From contig NZ_JBGYBX010000024.1 in the NCBI RefSeq assembly GCF_041817755.1, positions 1 to 33,914 of the forward strand: 33,914 nt of DNA. The letters run 5' to 3'. Of this stretch, positions 1-8,186 are shown piece after piece. The DNA is from Glaesserella sp041817755. Lineage in GTDB: Bacteria; Pseudomonadota; Gammaproteobacteria; Enterobacterales; Pasteurellaceae. Each line of letters opens with the position of its first letter. Position 1 is the stretch's first letter. Position numbers and translations under genes: made by a program. The notes below the pieces were generated by a model, which was not told where the DNA came from, did no database searches, and saw only the letters and a program-made list of their open reading frames with translations.

Positions 1-7
1 ATGTAGA

Positions 8-106
8 CCCCTTTAAGGGGTAAGTCATAGAGTTATTGTGCGGTTGTCAGTTTTTCACATGCCTCTTGAGGGGCATGTGAAGTCCTAGGCCCTTATAGGG
101 TAGCCT
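8..106. repeat. Structured leader or repeat-like element with several hairpins
   Basis: No gene is visible in the first 224 bases. This stretch holds CCCC-TTTAA-GGGG at 8-20, a 10-bp stem with a TTGA loop at 57-80 (CACATGCCTC against GGGGCATGTG, one G-T pair) and CCC-TTATA-GGG at 90-100. The two outer hairpins can also pair with each other (9-24 with 85-100, most positions complementary). It may be a repeat, the tail of an upstream transcript or a small RNA. No known RNA family was recognised. Confidence 0.4.
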
Positions 107-111
107 AAAAA

Positions 112-130
112 CCGCACGTTTTACGTGCGG
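112..130 (+). terminator. Probable Rho-independent terminator ahead of licT
   Basis: CCGCACGT and ACGTGCGG form a perfect 8-bp stem around TTT, followed by ATTGTTATTTT. It would end a plus-strand transcript entering from the left edge. Its last GG overlaps GGATTGTTA, the 5' half of a possible antiterminator (RAT) site at 129-155, whose 3' half does not match well. Confidence 0.6.
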
Positions 131-224
131 ATTGTTATTTTGCAAAATATTTACCTAATCTGACCGCTTGTAGGATTATTTTATGTTATAACGCCGGCAT
201 GCTTTATTTACTGGAAAGCCTGCC

Positions 225-1064
225 ATGTTAAAAATCACCAAAATATTTAACAACAATGCTATCCAAGCTATCAATGAGATGGGCTCCGAAGTTGTTACCT
301 TGGGGAAGGGGATTGCCTTCGGTAAGACAGTCGGTGAGTTTGCCGATGAATCATCCGTCGAAAAAACATTCAGTTTAACGACCAGTCATTTTGCAGTAAG
401 GTTGACTGAAATACTCAATGAGATTCCTCAAGATTATTTTCGATTAACCAATCTGATTATTCAACATGCCAATCGTCAGCTCGGTACGACACTTTCAAAC
501 GGTATTTATGTTAGTCTGACGGATCATCTTTATCATGCCGTTTTGCGGGCAAAAAACAATCAGCGCCTTGGTAATGGGTTATCCTTTGAAATCCAACGAT
601 TATATAGAAAAGAATTTGCGATAGGGCGCTATGCTGTTGATCTCATCCATGATGAGATGCTTGTCGATCTCGGCGAAGATGAAGCGGCATTTATCGCCTT
701 GCATATTTTTAATGCCCGTACGGATACGGATAACATGGCGGATACTTACCGTACGACACAAATTATTAAAGATATTTTGAACTTGGTCAGCTATCATTTT
801 CGCCTTACATTAGATGAAGACAGTGATGAGTACCTGCGTTTTATTACCCATTTGCAGCATTTTGCGCCCCGTTTGTTCAAACCGCAAAATCCGTCGTTCA
901 GTGATGATAATTTCCTTTATGAGCAAACAAGGCGGGCTTACCCTCAAGCGTTTCAATGTGTCGGCAAAATAGACAAATATTTGCAAAAGAATTTCAATAA
1001 ATCTCTTAACCAAGATGAACAGCTCTATTTAATTATTCATATTCAACGTGTTATTTGGAAATAG
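225..1064 (+). CDS. licT: BglG/LicT-family transcription antiterminator
   Basis: RNA-binding antiterminator of beta-glucoside operons. When active it binds an RAT hairpin in the leader RNA and stops a terminator forming. The 279 residues match the family length. Residues 1-55 form the CAT RNA-binding domain, followed by two PTS regulation domains. The four regulatory histidines are visible: His101 (LTDH), His160 (IALH), His209 (FITH) and His272 (LIIH), at almost the same positions as in E. coli BglG. In the family these are phosphorylated by EII and HPr. The next gene, a HAD phosphatase, begins 2 bases after the stop, so the two form an operon. The only EIIBCA in the window, with an RAT-like leader, is 12 kb away at 13001 and is its likely partner. 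The sugar specificity is inferred from the family. Confidence 0.9.
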   Translation: MLKITKIFNNNAIQAINEMGSEVVTLGKGIAFGKTVGEFADESSVEKTFSLTTSHFAVRLTEILNEIPQDYFRLTNLIIQHANRQLGTTLSNGIYVSLTDHLYHAVLRAKNNQRLGNGLSFEIQRLYRKEFAIGRYAVDLIHDEMLVDLGEDEAAFIALHIFNARTDTDNMADTYRTTQIIKDILNLVSYHFRLTLDEDSDEYLRFITHLQHFAPRLFKPQNPSFSDDNFLYEQTRRAYPQAFQCVGKIDKYLQKNFNKSLNQDEQLYLIIHIQRVIWK

Positions 1065-1066
1065 AT

Positions 1067-1891
1067 ATGAAAAAAATTATTTTCTTAGATGTTGACGGTA
1101 CCTTGGTTGACTATCAAAACAACCTACCGCAATCGGCGGTAAAGGCAATTCGTCAGGCACGTCAAAACGGGCATTATGTCTATATCAGCACGGGGAGAAG
1201 TCGTGCGGAAGTTCCCCAATCAATTTGGGAGATCGGTCTGGACGGGATGATTGGTGGTAACGGCAGTTATGTCGAGCATCACAACAAGGTGATTATGCAT
1301 CAATTGATTCCGCCCGAACAAGCGCGTAAAGCGGTAGATTGGTTACATGAGCGAGGCCTTGAGTTTTATTTGGAGAGTAATAACGGTTTATTTGCCAGTA
1401 AACATTTTGAACAGGCTGCCGTTCCGGTGATTGAAATATATACGGCTCGTAAAGGTATTGCCAATCAAGGTGTCCGTGAATTGTTTCACGGCATAGTATT
1501 TGACGGTGAACTTTATCGTAGTGATTTAAATAAGATCAGTTTTATTTTGCGGAGCTTCCAAGATTATCTTGACGCGAAATCCGCCTTCCCGGAATTGAAA
1601 GTCGGTACATGGGGCGGTGTGGGTGAAACGGCTTTATTTGGTGATATCGGGGTAAAAGATATCGGCAAAGCCTATGCCATTGAAGTATTATTGTCTTATC
1701 TCAATGCGAAGAAAGAAGATACCATTGCTTTTGGTGATGCGGCTATTGATATCCCCATGCTGGAGTTTTGCCATATTGGTGTCGCGATGGGGAACGGCGG
1801 TGATGCTATCAAGGCAATGGCGGATTACATCACGGGCGATGTTGACCAAGACGGATTATCCCATGCATTTCAGCATTTGGGGTTGATTTAG
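1067..1891 (+). CDS. HAD-superfamily Cof-type sugar-phosphate phosphatase
   Basis: Cytoplasmic phosphatase of the Cof/YidA type, 274 residues from ATG 1067. The frame stays open from an in-frame TTG at 1055 inside licT, but the ATG right after the licT stop is the better start. Motif I is DVDGTL with nucleophile Asp8 and acid/base Asp10. Motif III is a Lys near residue 201 (KDIGK). Motif IV is FGDAAID near residue 223. The C2-type cap lies between. Such enzymes hydrolyse sugar phosphates or similar small phosphoesters. Its pairing with a PTS antiterminator suggests it relieves phosphosugar build-up from beta-glucoside uptake, but the substrate cannot be read from sequence. Confidence 0.85.
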   Translation: MKKIIFLDVDGTLVDYQNNLPQSAVKAIRQARQNGHYVYISTGRSRAEVPQSIWEIGLDGMIGGNGSYVEHHNKVIMHQLIPPEQARKAVDWLHERGLEFYLESNNGLFASKHFEQAAVPVIEIYTARKGIANQGVRELFHGIVFDGELYRSDLNKISFILRSFQDYLDAKSAFPELKVGTWGGVGETALFGDIGVKDIGKAYAIEVLLSYLNAKKEDTIAFGDAAIDIPMLEFCHIGVAMGNGGDAIKAMADYITGDVDQDGLSHAFQHLGLI

Positions 1892-1941
1892 TCTGAATTT
1901 ACACACGTTATTGAGATGGGGAAAGCAAGGTTTAAGGGGCA

Positions 1942-3138
1942 TTAATATTTATCGCCGATATATTGTGCAATGTCCTGTGCTGCTCTACCGCTACGGATAA
2001 GATCCCGCATTTTTCGCATAAATGGGGCGGTTTTTCGGAAAAAGAGTTGGTAGGATTGGCAAAGGTAGTTGTGTTTATTTGCTTCATTTGGCAAGCTAAT
2101 CATTCGATGTTTCGGGCAACCGCCGTGACAAAACGTTCGCACATCACAAGCCAAGCAAGCCTGCGTGAGTGCGGTTCTTTTTTGTTGTCCAAATTGGCGT
2201 TGTGGTTGGGAATGCACAATCTCGCCCAACGGCTGTTCGTTTAAATTACCCACTTTATAGGTTGGATAAACAAAATGGTCGCAGGAATAAACATCACCAT
2301 TCGCTTCCACAATCAGTGATGTGCCACAGCTTTCCTGATGAACGCAACTGCTTGACGGATAGCCAAGCCATTGCCCAAGCAGATTGTCAAATTCCAGCAC
2401 ATAAATTTTGCCGACATCCTGTTGCACCCACTCTTTAAACACTTCAAGCAGAAAATGCCCATAGCCCTGTGGTGGCACAGAGAAAGCGGTCGGTTTTGCT
2501 TCCTTTTTTGCAAAAGGTGCTGTGCCACAGCCTGTTTCAACAATCGGGATAAATTGCATAAAGGTTGAACCCAGCTCTTTCAAAGCAAGGTAGGTTTCTC
2601 TGCCTTTATGCCAATTTTGATCGTTAATCACCGTCAATGTATTGAACTCAACGCCATAGTCTTTCAATAAATCTACCGCTCGTTTGACCCGTTCAAAGGT
2701 CGGCTGACCATTGACCGATATGCGATATTTGTTATGCACTTCACTCAAGCCATCAATCGAAATGCCAATCAAAAATTGATGTGTTTTGAAAAATTCTGCC
2801 CATTGGCGATTTAGTGCAATGCCATTGGTTTGGAAAGCGTTGGTGATCGTTTTACCGTTTGCAAATTCTTGCTGAAATCTGACCGCTTGTTTGAAAAAAT
2901 CCAAGCCTAATAACGTTGGCTCACCCCCTTGCCACGCAAATTCTACTCGCTGTCCTGCACTGGATTGAATGTAATTCCGCACATAATTTCGCAAGGTGTC
3001 TTCATTCATAAAACGTACATCTTGCTCAATGGTATGCGCTTTTTCAAGATAAAAGCAGTATTCACATTTGATGTTGCATTGAAAGCTACTCGGCTTTGCC
3101 ATCAAATGAAAGTGGGCTTTGGGGGCGTTTTCAAACAT
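1942..3138 (-). CDS. Anaerobic sulfatase-maturating enzyme (radical SAM)
   Basis: Converts the active-site Cys (or Ser) of a sulfatase to formylglycine without oxygen, using S-adenosylmethionine and Fe-S clusters. The 398 residues are of family length. The radical-SAM cluster motif CNIKCEYC (Cys21, Cys25, Cys28) is at the N-terminus. The C-terminal SPASM region has further cysteines, including CVHQESC, YSCDH, CLACDVRTFC and GGCPKHR, for two auxiliary clusters. The start lies 6 bases after the stop of the Crp/Fnr gene, so the two are co-transcribed. Its natural client is the sulfatase at 3828, which has a Cys-type motif. E. coli has a comparable set, yidF-yidJ-yidK. An uptake sequence lies inside the gene at 2882-2890. 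Confidence 0.93.
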   Translation of the reverse strand: MFENAPKAHFHLMAKPSSFQCNIKCEYCFYLEKAHTIEQDVRFMNEDTLRNYVRNYIQSSAGQRVEFAWQGGEPTLLGLDFFKQAVRFQQEFANGKTITNAFQTNGIALNRQWAEFFKTHQFLIGISIDGLSEVHNKYRISVNGQPTFERVKRAVDLLKDYGVEFNTLTVINDQNWHKGRETYLALKELGSTFMQFIPIVETGCGTAPFAKKEAKPTAFSVPPQGYGHFLLEVFKEWVQQDVGKIYVLEFDNLLGQWLGYPSSSCVHQESCGTSLIVEANGDVYSCDHFVYPTYKVGNLNEQPLGEIVHSQPQRQFGQQKRTALTQACLACDVRTFCHGGCPKHRMISLPNEANKHNYLCQSYQLFFRKTAPFMRKMRDLIRSGRAAQDIAQYIGDKY

Positions 3139-3144
3139 AGCGAC

Positions 3145-3726
3145 CTACTTCTGTTTATGCCAATCTTGTAATAACCCTTTGCGTTTCAACTCTTTAGTAA
3201 TGCGGATCGCCGTTTCGGTTTCACAACCGGCATATTCTGCGATTTCACGGTGCGTCCAGTTATAGTAAGGGAAGTTTTCCGTGAGAAAATAAATGCTGTC
3301 GATAACACGATCAAGGGTGCGTAAATAGGCACTTTTTGCCAAGCGTTGTTCCGCTTCTCGCAGTTCATTTGCAAGGGATTGCAACAAAAATTTGCTCATC
3401 TGCGGATTTTCTACGAAGAAAGTATCAATGTCTTTGGGCTTAATCCGAATGATCTCTGCTTCAACCAAAACCTTGGCGTTGCAATGGTAGCCATCATCGC
3501 CAAACAAGGTTCGATAACCGAAGTAGTCACCCTTTTGATATAGACGAACAAGGCTCTCTTTGCCGTTATCTAAGGTGTGATAAAGCCCGATAAGTCCATG
3601 ATTGACGTAGTAGAATTCCCTTGTCGTATCTCCTTGTTTATACACAGTCATCCCTTTAGTAAAAGCATGTAGATGGGTCAATTGGCACTGTTTTAATGCA
3701 GTCGGACAGATTGGGGAGGCTAACAT
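3145..3726 (-). CDS. Crp/Fnr-family transcriptional regulator
   Basis: 193-residue regulator with an N-terminal cyclic-nucleotide-like beta-barrel (about residues 15-120, including KGDYFGYRTLFGDDGYH), a long dimer helix and a C-terminal winged helix (THREIAEYAGCETETAIRIT). Only two cysteines (Cys7, Cys14) occur near the N-terminus, so the four-cysteine cluster of classical FNR is not evident, and the CRP cAMP-contact signature is not visible. The ligand is therefore unknown. RBS AGGAAA precedes ATG 3726. It lies between sulfatase and maturase and is probably their local regulator, perhaps linking expression to anoxia, in which the maturase works. It has its own leader at 3727-3792. Confidence 0.85.
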   Translation of the reverse strand: MLASPICPTALKQCQLTHLHAFTKGMTVYKQGDTTREFYYVNHGLIGLYHTLDNGKESLVRLYQKGDYFGYRTLFGDDGYHCNAKVLVEAEIIRIKPKDIDTFFVENPQMSKFLLQSLANELREAEQRLAKSAYLRTLDRVIDSIYFLTENFPYYNWTHREIAEYAGCETETAIRITKELKRKGLLQDWHKQK

Positions 3727-3792
3727 GATAATTTCCTATGTATTCAATGTGTTATATTTTGTTATCCTGCTACAGGAAAATTATTTTTGTAT

Positions 3793-3821
3793 ATCAGGGC
3801 GAATCAGCACTTCGCCCTGAT
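3793..3821. terminator. Hairpin terminator after the sulfatase gene
   Basis: ATCAGGGCGAA and TTCGCCCTGAT make an 11-bp stem with a 7-base loop between the sulfatase stop and the regulator start. The T-run (GTTTTTTTA) is on the plus-strand side. In the minus direction the tail is A/T-rich but lacks a clean T-run, so read-through into the regulator gene is possible. Confidence 0.6.
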
Positions 3822-3827
3822 GTTTTT

Positions 3828-5288
3828 TTATATCTCATCAATAATCCGATACACCCAATTCTCAAGCGGGTCGTTCAGACGTTTCATTTCCAAACGCATC
3901 TCTTTGAGCATCTCTTTTTTGATTTCTTTGTAAGCGTCATCATAGAAGAGATTGTGCATTTCTTCAGGGTCTTTGCGGACATCATAGAGTTCGCACAAAT
4001 CCGTGGCGTTGAAGACCAGTTTGTAATCTTTACGTCGCCACATACGCTGTTCAAAGTAAACAAAGTGTCCTGCAAGCTGGCAGAGCAAACCTTTGCGGTC
4101 GTTCTCTTTGTTTTCTCTGGTGATCGGTAAAATGGTTTCCCCTTGGAACTCTGGCGGTACTTCCTGTCCGGCGACATCATAGACCGTTGAGGTGAGATCG
4201 TGAAGATAGACGAGGTTGTCATCAACTTCATTGACACGGTTAGATTGTGGGTCTTTGATGATCAGTGGGACGTTGTAGGTGGTTTCAAACATAAACTCAC
4301 CTTTTTCAATCATACGATGCGCGCCCATTGCATCACCGTGATCCGCCGTGGCAACGAGGAAGGTGTTTTCATATAAGCCGTTTTCTTCCAAGAAGGTAAA
4401 CAGCTCACCGATAGCGTCATCAATTAAGGTGATGTAGCCCCAGAATTTGGTGATCACTTCTTTCCAACGCTCTTCGCTGGCTTCCCACATTCCCCACATT
4501 TTTGAGATGGTGCGGAAATGCCCCGGTTTGCCTTCAAGCGGTTTGAAGAAACTTTCATCTAGCACAACATCTTTTGGATCGTACATTGAGTAGTAAGGCT
4601 CAGGCACGATACAAGGGGTATGTGGCCCCCAGAAGTTAATCCAAGTGAAGAACGGTTTGCCTTCAGCCAGCGACTCGCGGATATATTTTTTCGCTTCGTC
4701 AATGATGAAGTATTCAATGGTTTCTTCTTTTGTACCGGAAAGTAAACCGCACAATTCTTGTACGCGTAAATGTGGGTTATCGCCAAAGTAAGCTCGGCTG
4801 ACTTCAGGGATTTCATAGCCTTTTTCTTCTAACCATTCACGATAACGGTTAGAGTGTGTCGGCGGTTGGTTGAACACCAGATTTTTATAGACTTGGCTAC
4901 CCGGGTAACCGTATCCGTCAAAATTGTGTCCTTTAATTCCATAATCTTCAGGAACAGATTTTGTGCCAACGTGCCATTTCCCTACGACATAAGCGTTGTA
5001 TCCTTCTAAATTACAGATGTTCGGTGCTTGCTGGCTGATTTCCCCTGTGCCACCTTTTTCGCCGTTTTTAATAATCCCGTGACTAGAAGGCATTAAACCG
5101 GTAAACAATGATGTTCGGGCAGGTCCGCAAACAGAGGCAGGCGTAAACGCATTATTGAAACGAATACCGTCCGCCGCAAGTCTGTCAAGGTTCGGGGTTT
5201 TGACAATCTGGTGTCCGTAAGGACCAAGCATATCTTTGCGGACTTGGTCTAAAAGAATGTAAACGATGTTGTTCATAGCAATATCCAT
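3828..5288 (-). CDS. Type I sulfatase, Cys-type, cytoplasmic
   Basis: Hydrolyses a sulfate ester to alcohol and sulfate. The 486 residues carry the maturation motif Cys54-Gly-Pro-Ala-Arg58, where Cys becomes formylglycine, and a later metal-site stretch DHGDAMGAHRM. The C-terminal part (ELYDVRKDPEEMHNL) is typical of the family. There is no signal peptide, so the enzyme should act in the cytoplasm on an imported substrate, which fits the symporter gene just upstream. The start at 5288 (MDIAMNN) is preferred over the in-frame ATG at 5276, because GGAAGGAAA lies 7 to 9 bases before it. That ribosome binding site belongs to the hairpin repeat at 5299-5341. It resembles E. coli YidJ in size and context. 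The substrate is unknown; a sulfated sugar is an inference. Confidence 0.92.
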   Translation of the reverse strand: MDIAMNNIVYILLDQVRKDMLGPYGHQIVKTPNLDRLAADGIRFNNAFTPASVCGPARTSLFTGLMPSSHGIIKNGEKGGTGEISQQAPNICNLEGYNAYVVGKWHVGTKSVPEDYGIKGHNFDGYGYPGSQVYKNLVFNQPPTHSNRYREWLEEKGYEIPEVSRAYFGDNPHLRVQELCGLLSGTKEETIEYFIIDEAKKYIRESLAEGKPFFTWINFWGPHTPCIVPEPYYSMYDPKDVVLDESFFKPLEGKPGHFRTISKMWGMWEASEERWKEVITKFWGYITLIDDAIGELFTFLEENGLYENTFLVATADHGDAMGAHRMIEKGEFMFETTYNVPLIIKDPQSNRVNEVDDNLVYLHDLTSTVYDVAGQEVPPEFQGETILPITRENKENDRKGLLCQLAGHFVYFEQRMWRRKDYKLVFNATDLCELYDVRKDPEEMHNLFYDDAYKEIKKEMLKEMRLEMKRLNDPLENWVYRIIDEI

Positions 5289-5298
5289 TTTTGAATTT

Positions 5299-5341
5299 CC
5301 TTCCCCCGTTTACGGGGGAAGGTGCCGAAGGCGGAAGGGGG
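5299..5341. repeat. G-rich hairpin repeat, copy 1
   Basis: CCTTCCCCCGT and ACGGGGGAAGG form an 11-bp stem (5299-5322), followed by GTGCCGAAGGCGGAAGGGGG. A close relative is at 9224-9262. The copy fills the symporter-sulfatase gap and, read on the minus strand, ends in the sulfatase ribosome binding site. Confidence 0.75.
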
Positions 5342-5345
5342 GAAA

Positions 5346-7037
5346 TTACGCTTTATCTACCACTTTCTTTTTACCGAAGAAAATCAAGATAAGCACTTGC
5401 ACAACAGCCCATACGCCCATAATCATTGTCGCATTGCCTTCTGCGGAAGCTAAACCAAGTGGTGATAATACCAAGTGTAAGGTAATTAAGCCTAACACTA
5501 ATGAAGCCACGGCGGTTCTTGCATACTCCCAGTGGGTTAAATCCACATTTGAATGGTTGATTTGGTTATCTTCGTATGGGGTCGCACGTTTTAAGAATTG
5601 ACCTAAGATAAGCATTAACGCTACATCAAAGACGAAGAGTGAACCCATGACATACACAAAGTTGACTTTCACGTTGATAATCCAAACGAGAGTGAAGTAA
5701 AGCACAACATGGACTAATAAAGTAATACGAGCCGCCAAACCTGATACATAGCGGTTGAACAATCCAACGGCAAAGAGTGCCACGATAGGAATGTTAAAGA
5801 AGCCTGCAAAGCGACGAGTAAACAAGAAGATACCGTCTGTACCGAACATCAATAACGGTGCAACAACCATGGTGATAATCGCCATAATTGTACCGACTTT
5901 TTTCGCATAACTGATAAGTTCTGCGTCGGTGCGTTTTACTTTGGTAATCGCTGGTAATAAGTCGTTACAGTAGATGGTTGCGGCTGAATTTAAGAATGAG
6001 TTGAAGGTACTTAAAATCGCCCCGAATAACGCTGCCACAAAGAAGCCTTGTAACCAAGTCGGTAATACTTTATTGACTAAACTTGGGTATGAGGCATCAA
6101 TCGGTTTTAAGCCTTCGCCAAGAATGTGATAGCTTAATAAGCCCGGTAAGTTAAGGATTAACGGTAGCAACAAGAGGAAAAGTGCTGCAATTAAAATCCC
6201 TTTTTGACCCGCTTTTAAATCTCTTGCCCCTAATGCACGTTGTACTATCGCTTGGTTTGTTGTCCAGTAGAAGAAGTTGACGATTAAGATACCCGTGAAG
6301 ATAGCCGGCCAAGGCACAGCGTCTGTGGCACTACCGATAGCATTGAATTTTTCAACATGGGTTGTGCTGATAATGTGTAAACCTTCTGAAATACTACCGT
6401 TACCTAAATAAGCAAGGGCAAAGATAGGTACAAGTAACGCACCGATCACTAAGATCACCGCATTCCAAGTATCCGATACTGCAACGGCTTTCAAGCCGCC
6501 GAAAATCGCATAAATCGCACCGATGATACCAATTGCAATTACGGTGTAAGTAATCGCTTCGCCATAGCTGAGATTAAACACTTCTTGTAGGCTGAAGATT
6601 TTATTAAATGCAATCGCCCCTGTATAAAGTGCGGTTGGGATAGCAATGAAAAGATAGAAGAACAAGAAGAGCGTTGACATAATCAAACGAGTTTGTCTGT
6701 CAAAACGTGCTTCAAAGAACTCCGGAATGGTGGTGTAACCGTTACGGATATATTTTGGTAACAGATATAACGCAAGGAAACAGAGTGGGATAACAGATTG
6801 TACCGTCCACGCCATAATCGAGAAGTTACCTGCATAAGAGTTTGCGTTGATCCCGATTAACTGTTCCGTTGAAAGTGAAGTTAATACCATTGAGCAGCCG
6901 ATAACTACGCCACTCAATCCACGCCCAGCCAAGAAGTAGCCTTTTGAAGTGCTTAAATCATCATCTTTGGTTTTATACCAAGAGATTAAACCGACTGCGG
7001 CGGTTACAACTAAAAAACTGACTATCGTAAGAAACAT
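5346..7037 (-). CDS. yidK: YidK-like sodium:solute symporter (SSS family)
   Basis: Inner-membrane transporter of 563 residues with about 14 hydrophobic segments. It shows SSS-family features near the N-terminus (GYFLAGRGLSG, then LTSLSTEQLIG) and further on FWTTNQAIVQRALGARD-like and FGAILSTFNSFLNS sequences. From memory it aligns well along its length with E. coli YidK, a putative sugar cotransporter. A strong RBS AAGGAGG is just upstream of ATG 7037. It is the first gene of the minus-strand sulfatase unit, and its promoter region is shared with the TSUP gene and holds a CRP site. The likely role is Na+-driven import of the sulfatase substrate; the substrate itself is inferred only from the neighbours. 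Confidence 0.9.
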   Translation of the reverse strand: MFLTIVSFLVVTAAVGLISWYKTKDDDLSTSKGYFLAGRGLSGVVIGCSMVLTSLSTEQLIGINANSYAGNFSIMAWTVQSVIPLCFLALYLLPKYIRNGYTTIPEFFEARFDRQTRLIMSTLFLFFYLFIAIPTALYTGAIAFNKIFSLQEVFNLSYGEAITYTVIAIGIIGAIYAIFGGLKAVAVSDTWNAVILVIGALLVPIFALAYLGNGSISEGLHIISTTHVEKFNAIGSATDAVPWPAIFTGILIVNFFYWTTNQAIVQRALGARDLKAGQKGILIAALFLLLLPLILNLPGLLSYHILGEGLKPIDASYPSLVNKVLPTWLQGFFVAALFGAILSTFNSFLNSAATIYCNDLLPAITKVKRTDAELISYAKKVGTIMAIITMVVAPLLMFGTDGIFLFTRRFAGFFNIPIVALFAVGLFNRYVSGLAARITLLVHVVLYFTLVWIINVKVNFVYVMGSLFVFDVALMLILGQFLKRATPYEDNQINHSNVDLTHWEYARTAVASLVLGLITLHLVLSPLGLASAEGNATMIMGVWAVVQVLILIFFGKKKVVDKA

Positions 7038-7152
7038 ATAGTCCTCCTTAAGTTTTATACTGAATTATGAAATCATCATTCTAAAAATTTAGAACGGTTT
7101 TAGCATAATCCTGTTAGATGTAAATAAAATATGATAAATGTCATAAATGTAA

Positions 7153-7168
7153 AGTGATCTTGCTCACA
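7153..7168. promoter_or_regulatory. CRP binding site in the divergent yidK / TSUP promoter region
   Basis: AGTGATCTTGCTCACA matches TGTGA-N6-TCACA at 9 of 10 positions, with the same six central bases as the site at 12830. On the minus strand a TATGCT -10 candidate (7107-7102) would place it about 65 bases upstream of the yidK transcription start, close to the class I position. Confidence 0.7.
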
Positions 7169-7281
7169 AATTTGAAAATTAATGAAGTTTTGCTTCAAAA
7201 ATATGAGAATGATCATAACGAAGCCTCCGTCAATACAGTGCATAATCAATGACATCGCAAGACTTCTTCAATAAGGGGAGC

Positions 7282-8088
7282 ATGATGACAACAACAACTA
7301 TTTTAATTCTGGTCGTCTGTGGTGTATTAACAAATTTAATGTCGGCATTATTTGGTATCGGTGGTGGTGTTTTAATGGTGCCTGTTTTACATACGCTTTT
7401 TCCGGCTTTTCCTTTACAAATGGTGGCGGCAACCTCTTTAACGACGGTGATGGGGACGGCACTTATTAATATTATTTTCTTTCATAAGCAACGAATTCCG
7501 CTTAACATTAAATCGCTTTTATTATGGTCCGTGGGGATGATAATCGGCGTCCAGTTTGGGTTTGAAGTGAGTTTTTTAATTCCCAATGCGTTTATTGTAG
7601 CAATATTCGTCATCACATTATTGATATTGGCATGTCGCCTCTTTTTTGCAAAAAAAACGGAAAATCCGACCGCTTGTAATAAACTTAATGAAAAGGTAAA
7701 AGGTATTTTCGTCTGTTTATTTGGAGGAAGTATTGCTGGGATCACAGGAATTGGCGGTGGCTCTATTATGGCGCCACTGATTAGCTTATTACCCAGTGTG
7801 AAACCCCACCAAATTGCCGCATACAGCAACTATATGATGATTATCGGCGGCTTAGGAAGCTTATATGGTTATCTCAGTAAACCTCAGCCCGTTTATTTAG
7901 AAAACTCTTGGCAAGTGGGATATGTGAATTTCACCGTAGTGGCTATTGTGGTGACTTGCTCTTTTATGACCAGTTTCTTTTCAATGAAATTACGAGGTAT
8001 TTTGCAACCGCATATCATGACGAAATTACTTAGCGGTATGTTATTCGCTATTGCGATTTATATGCTTGGCTTATCGCTTTTTCGATAG
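7282..8088 (+). CDS. TSUP (TauE/SafE) family membrane transporter, likely sulfite/sulfur-anion exporter
   Basis: 268-residue inner-membrane protein with about eight hydrophobic segments and the two Gly-rich family repeats: LFGIGGGVLMVPVL near the N-terminus and ITGIGGGSIMAPLI in the middle. The frame opens at 7249, but AAGGGGAG just upstream of ATG 7282 (ATGATG, so 7285 is possible) fixes the start. TSUP members export sulfite, sulfoacetate or related organic anions. It is divergent from the sulfatase unit and followed by a YeeE/YedE gene, so a role in moving a sulfur oxyanion fits well. The exact substrate is not readable. An uptake sequence lies in the central loop at 7669-7677. Confidence 0.85.
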   Translation: MMTTTTILILVVCGVLTNLMSALFGIGGGVLMVPVLHTLFPAFPLQMVAATSLTTVMGTALINIIFFHKQRIPLNIKSLLLWSVGMIIGVQFGFEVSFLIPNAFIVAIFVITLLILACRLFFAKKTENPTACNKLNEKVKGIFVCLFGGSIAGITGIGGGSIMAPLISLLPSVKPHQIAAYSNYMMIIGGLGSLYGYLSKPQPVYLENSWQVGYVNFTVVAIVVTCSFMTSFFSMKLRGILQPHIMTKLLSGMLFAIAIYMLGLSLFR

Positions 8089-8186
8089 AACAATCCAAAA
8101 TTGTTTTGATGATTTTCTTTTAATCCGAATTATGTTCTAATACACCCCAACAACATTTCCGTAACATTTGTATTAAGGTTTAATCA

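Noticed and set aside
1..110. Left-edge structured region as a 6S, RNase P, tmRNA or tRNA gene
   Set aside because: None of the conserved core sequences I know for these RNAs is present.
3738..4130. Plus-strand open frame opposite the sulfatase gene
   Set aside because: It is the shadow of the sulfatase and regulator leader, with no family features and no ribosome binding site.
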